Shown here: in pieces, positions 24,092 to 26,375 of the stretch
Numbering within the stretch: position 1 is the stretch's first letter
Layout of the letters: each line of letters starts with the position of its first letter
Source: JABDPF01 sp036351575
GTDB lineage: Bacteria > Pseudomonadota > Gammaproteobacteria > Xanthomonadales > SZUA-36
DNA: 26,375 bases
NCBI GenBank assembly: GCA_036351575.1
Contig: JAZBPJ010000020.1
Span: 1 to 26,375, forward strand
Direction: 5' to 3'
The notes under the pieces: model-generated
The model's database searches: none
What the model was told of the DNA's origin: nothing
What the model saw: the letters and a program-made list of their open reading frames with translations, nothing else
Translations under genes and position numbers: made by a program

Positions 24092-25104
24092 GCCAGATGA
24101 GCATGATCCAGGCCATCCGCTCGGCGCACGACGTGATGATGGAAAAAGACCCGAGCGTGGTGGCGCTCGGCCAGGACATCGGCTACTTCGGCGGCGTGTT
24201 CCGCTGCACCGAGGGCCTGCAGAAAAAATACGGTGAACACCGGGTGATCGACGCGCCGATCGCCGAGGGCGGCATCATCGGCACGGCCATCGGCATGGGC
24301 GTGAACGGTTTGAGGCCGATCGCGGAAATCCAGTTCGCCGACTACATCTACCCCGGTTTCGACCAGGTCGCGAGTGAATTGTCGCGGCTGCGTTACCGCA
24401 GCGGGGGCGAGTTTTTTGCACCCGTCACGATCCGCACGCCCTGCGGGGGCGGCATTCGCGGCGGCCAGACCCACTCGCAGAGCCCGGAAGGCATTTTCAC
24501 GCACATTTCGGGCGTCAAGACCGTGATGGTGTCGAACCCCTACGACGCCAAGGGCCTGCTGATCGCGGCCATCGAGTCGGACGACCCGGTGGTGTTCTTT
24601 GAGCCGAAGCGCATCTACAACGGACCCTTTGACGGCGACCCGAACAAGCCGTCCGTGTCCTGGGCGGCGCACCCCAAGGGCGAGGTGCCTGACGGCTACT
24701 ACACGCTGCCCCTGGACAAGGCCGAGGTCGTGCGCAAAGGCTCGGACCTGACCGTGATCACCTACGGCACCATCGTGCACGTGGCGCAGGCCGCTGCCGA
24801 GAAGGCCGGCATCGACGCGGAGATCATCGACGTGCGCACGCTGATGCCGCTGGACGTCGATACGCTGAGCGCTTCGGTGACCAAGACCGGGCGCTGCCTG
24901 GTCGCGCACGAAGCCACGCGCTTCTGCGGCTACGGCGCCGAGCTGGTGGCCACCGTGCAGAGAGAGTGTTTCTGGCACCTCGAGGCGCCCATCGCGCGTG
25001 TGACGGGCTGGGATACGCCCTACCCGCACGCGTTCGAATGGCAGTATTTCCCCGTGCAGCAGCGCCTGATCGCGGGCATGCGCAAGGTTCTGGAGGCAGG
25101 ATGA
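24088..25104 (+). CDS. bkdA2: branched-chain 2-oxoacid dehydrogenase E1 subunit beta
   Basis: Forms the alpha2beta2 E1 with BkdA1 and completes the thiamine-diphosphate site. 338 residues, typical for the family. Diagnostic stretches are VALGQDIGYFGGVFRCTEGL, VIDAPIAEGGIIGTAIGMG, EIQFADYIYPGFDQ, CGGGIRGGQTHSQSPE and VTGWDTPYPHAFEW, closely resembling Pseudomonas BkdA2. The ATG at 24088 overlaps the bkdA1 stop, and AGGAGG (24074-24080 region) inside bkdA1 gives a good Shine-Dalgarno. A second in-frame ATG three codons later is possible. Its stop again overlaps the next start in ATGA. Confidence 0.95.
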   Translation: MSQMSMIQAIRSAHDVMMEKDPSVVALGQDIGYFGGVFRCTEGLQKKYGEHRVIDAPIAEGGIIGTAIGMGVNGLRPIAEIQFADYIYPGFDQVASELSRLRYRSGGEFFAPVTIRTPCGGGIRGGQTHSQSPEGIFTHISGVKTVMVSNPYDAKGLLIAAIESDDPVVFFEPKRIYNGPFDGDPNKPSVSWAAHPKGEVPDGYYTLPLDKAEVVRKGSDLTVITYGTIVHVAQAAAEKAGIDAEIIDVRTLMPLDVDTLSASVTKTGRCLVAHEATRFCGYGAELVATVQRECFWHLEAPIARVTGWDTPYPHAFEWQYFPVQQRLIAGMRKVLEAG

Positions 25105-26330
25105 GCGAATTCGTATTCAAATTGCCCGACCTGGGCGAAGGCACGGTCGAGGCGGAAATCGCCGAGTGGATGGTCAAGGTCGGCGACCGGGTGCTGGAAG
25201 AGGACCCGATCTGCGCCATGCTAACCGACAAGGCCGCGGTCGAACTGCCCGCGCCCGTCAGCGGCACGATCGTCTCGCTGGCCGGCGAGGAAGGCGACAT
25301 GGTAACTGTGGGCTCGCCGCTGATCGTGTTCGAAACCGACGCCGATGCGGCTGCACCGAAGACGGAACCCGAAGAAAAGGAAAGCCGGGATCAGGGCAGC
25401 CCGGCCCTGGAAAACCGGGGTCAGAGTAGCTCAGCTACTCTGACCCCATCGTCCCCATCGTCCGGAAAGGTCGCCACCTCGCCCTCGATCCGGGCGCGCG
25501 CCCGCGAGGCCGGGGTGGACCTCTCGCAGGTGGCGGGCAGCGGACCGCGCGGACGCATCCTGAAAGCCGATTTCGAGGCCTGGCTGGAACAGCACGAGGC
25601 CGCACCGGCCGCGGCGCCGGCGGCGGAGCGCAGGACCGGCGTCACCGAGATCAAGGTTATCGGCCTGCGCCGCAAGATCGCCGAGCGCATGGCGCGCTCG
25701 ACCCGCGAAATCCCGCACTTCACCTACGTCGAGGAAGTCGACGTCACCGCGCTGGAATCGCTGCGGGCGCACCTGAACTCAAAGAAAACCGAAGGCGAAG
25801 CGAAGTTCACGCCGCTGGCTTTTCTCGGCCTGGCGCTGGTGCGGGCCCTGCGGGAATTCCCGCAGTGCAACGCGCACTACGACAGCGAACGCAATGTGAT
25901 CCTGCGCCACGGCGCCGTGCACCTGGGCATCGCGACCCAGACCGGCGACGGCCTCAAGGTGCCGGTCGTGCGGCACGCCGAGGCCCGCACGCTGGAGGAC
26001 CTGGCCGCCGAGATCCGGCGCGTGTCCGCCGCGGCGCGCGACAACACGGCCAGGCGCGAGGAGCTGAGCGGCTCGACCATCACCATCACCAGCCTCGGCA
26101 AGCTCGGCGGTATCGTCAGCACGCCGGTAATCAACCAGCCGGAAGTCGGCATCGTCGGGGTGAACCGCGCGGTGGAGCGGCCCGTGGTGATCGACGGGCG
26201 CGTCGAGGTACGGACGATGATGAACCTCTCCTCCTCCTTCGACCACCGTTTCGTGGACGGCTACGACGCCGCCGCGATGATCCAGCTGCTGAAGGACTAC
26301 CTGGAGCAGCCGGCCACGATTTTCATGTAA
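25101..26330 (+). CDS. bkdB: branched-chain 2-oxoacid dehydrogenase E2 (dihydrolipoyl acyltransferase)
   Basis: Core of the complex: transfers the acyl group from E1 via lipoyl-lysine to CoA. 409 residues: one lipoyl domain (1-78) with the modifiable Lys44 in MLTDKAAVELP, a linker (about 79-123), a peripheral-subunit-binding domain (about 124-163, SPSIRARAREAGVDLSQV, GSGPRGRILKADF) and the catalytic domain (about 180-409) with active-site His382 and Asp386 in SSSFDHRFVDG. The linker is odd: residues 104-116 (ENRGQSSSATLTP) are encoded by a perfect copy of the genome's palindromic repeat, and no frame is lost. The gene overlaps bkdA2 by four bases. The E3 lipoamide dehydrogenase is not in the window and may follow. 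Confidence 0.95.
   Translation: MSEFVFKLPDLGEGTVEAEIAEWMVKVGDRVLEEDPICAMLTDKAAVELPAPVSGTIVSLAGEEGDMVTVGSPLIVFETDADAAAPKTEPEEKESRDQGSPALENRGQSSSATLTPSSPSSGKVATSPSIRARAREAGVDLSQVAGSGPRGRILKADFEAWLEQHEAAPAAAPAAERRTGVTEIKVIGLRRKIAERMARSTREIPHFTYVEEVDVTALESLRAHLNSKKTEGEAKFTPLAFLGLALVRALREFPQCNAHYDSERNVILRHGAVHLGIATQTGDGLKVPVVRHAEARTLEDLAAEIRRVSAAARDNTARREELSGSTITITSLGKLGGIVSTPVINQPEVGIVGVNRAVERPVVIDGRVEVRTMMNLSSSFDHRFVDGYDAAAMIQLLKDYLEQPATIFM
25381..25400 (+). repeat. possible degenerate half copy of the palindromic repeat inside bkdB
   Basis: AAAGCCGGGATCAGGGCAGC matches 16 of 20 positions of the repeat's left flank and arm, and all four differences are transitions. It starts 30 bp before the intact copy at 25411, like the half-plus-full arrangement at 3541-3604. 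Chance similarity is not excluded. Confidence 0.4.
25411..25447 (+). repeat. intact palindromic repeat embedded in frame in bkdB
   Basis: The AAAACC flank precedes perfect 15-base arms (25417-25431 GGGGTCAGAGTAGCT, and 25433-25447) around one base; arms are identical to those at 3568-3604. Of the three forward frames only one avoids TAG or TGA, and that is the frame used by bkdB. It codes for the flexible linker between the lipoyl and subunit-binding domains. Confidence 0.92.
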
Positions 26331-26352
26331 GTCGGGTAGCTTGGCGGTACCC

Positions 26353-26375
26353 AAAGACCGGGGTCAGAGTAGCTC
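26353..26375 (+). repeat. palindromic repeat cut by the window edge
   Basis: AAAGACC followed by the complete left arm GGGGTCAGAGTAGCT (26360-26374) and the central C, 22 bp after the bkdB stop. The right arm would lie beyond the window. Confidence 0.8.

Overview
The window is high-GC bacterial DNA, with GC-rich third codon positions throughout, and it reads as the chromosome of a free-living gammaproteobacterium. That view rests on Pseudomonas-like bkdA1/bkdA2/bkdB genes, a YheS-type ABC-F protein, an RND/MFP pump pair, a long-form acyl-CoA dehydrogenase and a large TonB-dependent receptor. A marine or soil lineage near Woeseiales, Chromatiales or Xanthomonadales is a guess. No phage, transposase, CRISPR array, tRNA or rRNA gene is visible.

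Layout: (1) 1-3.6 kb, divergent glycogen genes glgB (-) and glgC (+). (2) 3.6-6.3 kb, a MAPEG-family membrane protein, uracil-DNA glycosylase and a thioredoxin-reductase-like ferredoxin/flavodoxin-NADP reductase. (3) 6.5-9.1 kb, a one-TM protein of unknown function divergent from an ABC-F ATPase. (4) 9.1-15.0 kb, a minus-strand cluster of membrane fusion protein, RND permease, multi-TM protein of unknown function and exported methyltransferase-like protein. (5) 15.1-20.4 kb, an exported M23 peptidase, a TonB-dependent receptor and a sodium:amino-acid symporter (NSS). (6) 20.9-26.3 kb, a long acyl-CoA dehydrogenase and the translationally coupled operon bkdA1-bkdA2-bkdB for branched-chain 2-oxoacid dehydrogenase. 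E3 is not in the window.

The non-coding DNA is the unusual part. A 31-bp palindrome with an A-rich left flank recurs at five loci, always in the same orientation. One copy lies in frame inside the inter-domain linker of the BkdB E2 protein, and another supplies the stop codon of the NADP reductase. Two further repeat arrays (4067-4464 and 6336-6479) fill convergent intergenic gaps; they share one hairpin plan with different, compensated stem sequences. The 430-bp gap at 20440-20870 is almost wholly inverted repeats. Its larger part is a 20-bp closing stem around several hairpins that present GGA in their loops, which is the architecture of CsrA/RsmA-sequestering RNAs. The glgC leader carries two ACAGGA motifs, one on the Shine-Dalgarno, so CsrA-type control of glycogen synthesis is a testable link.
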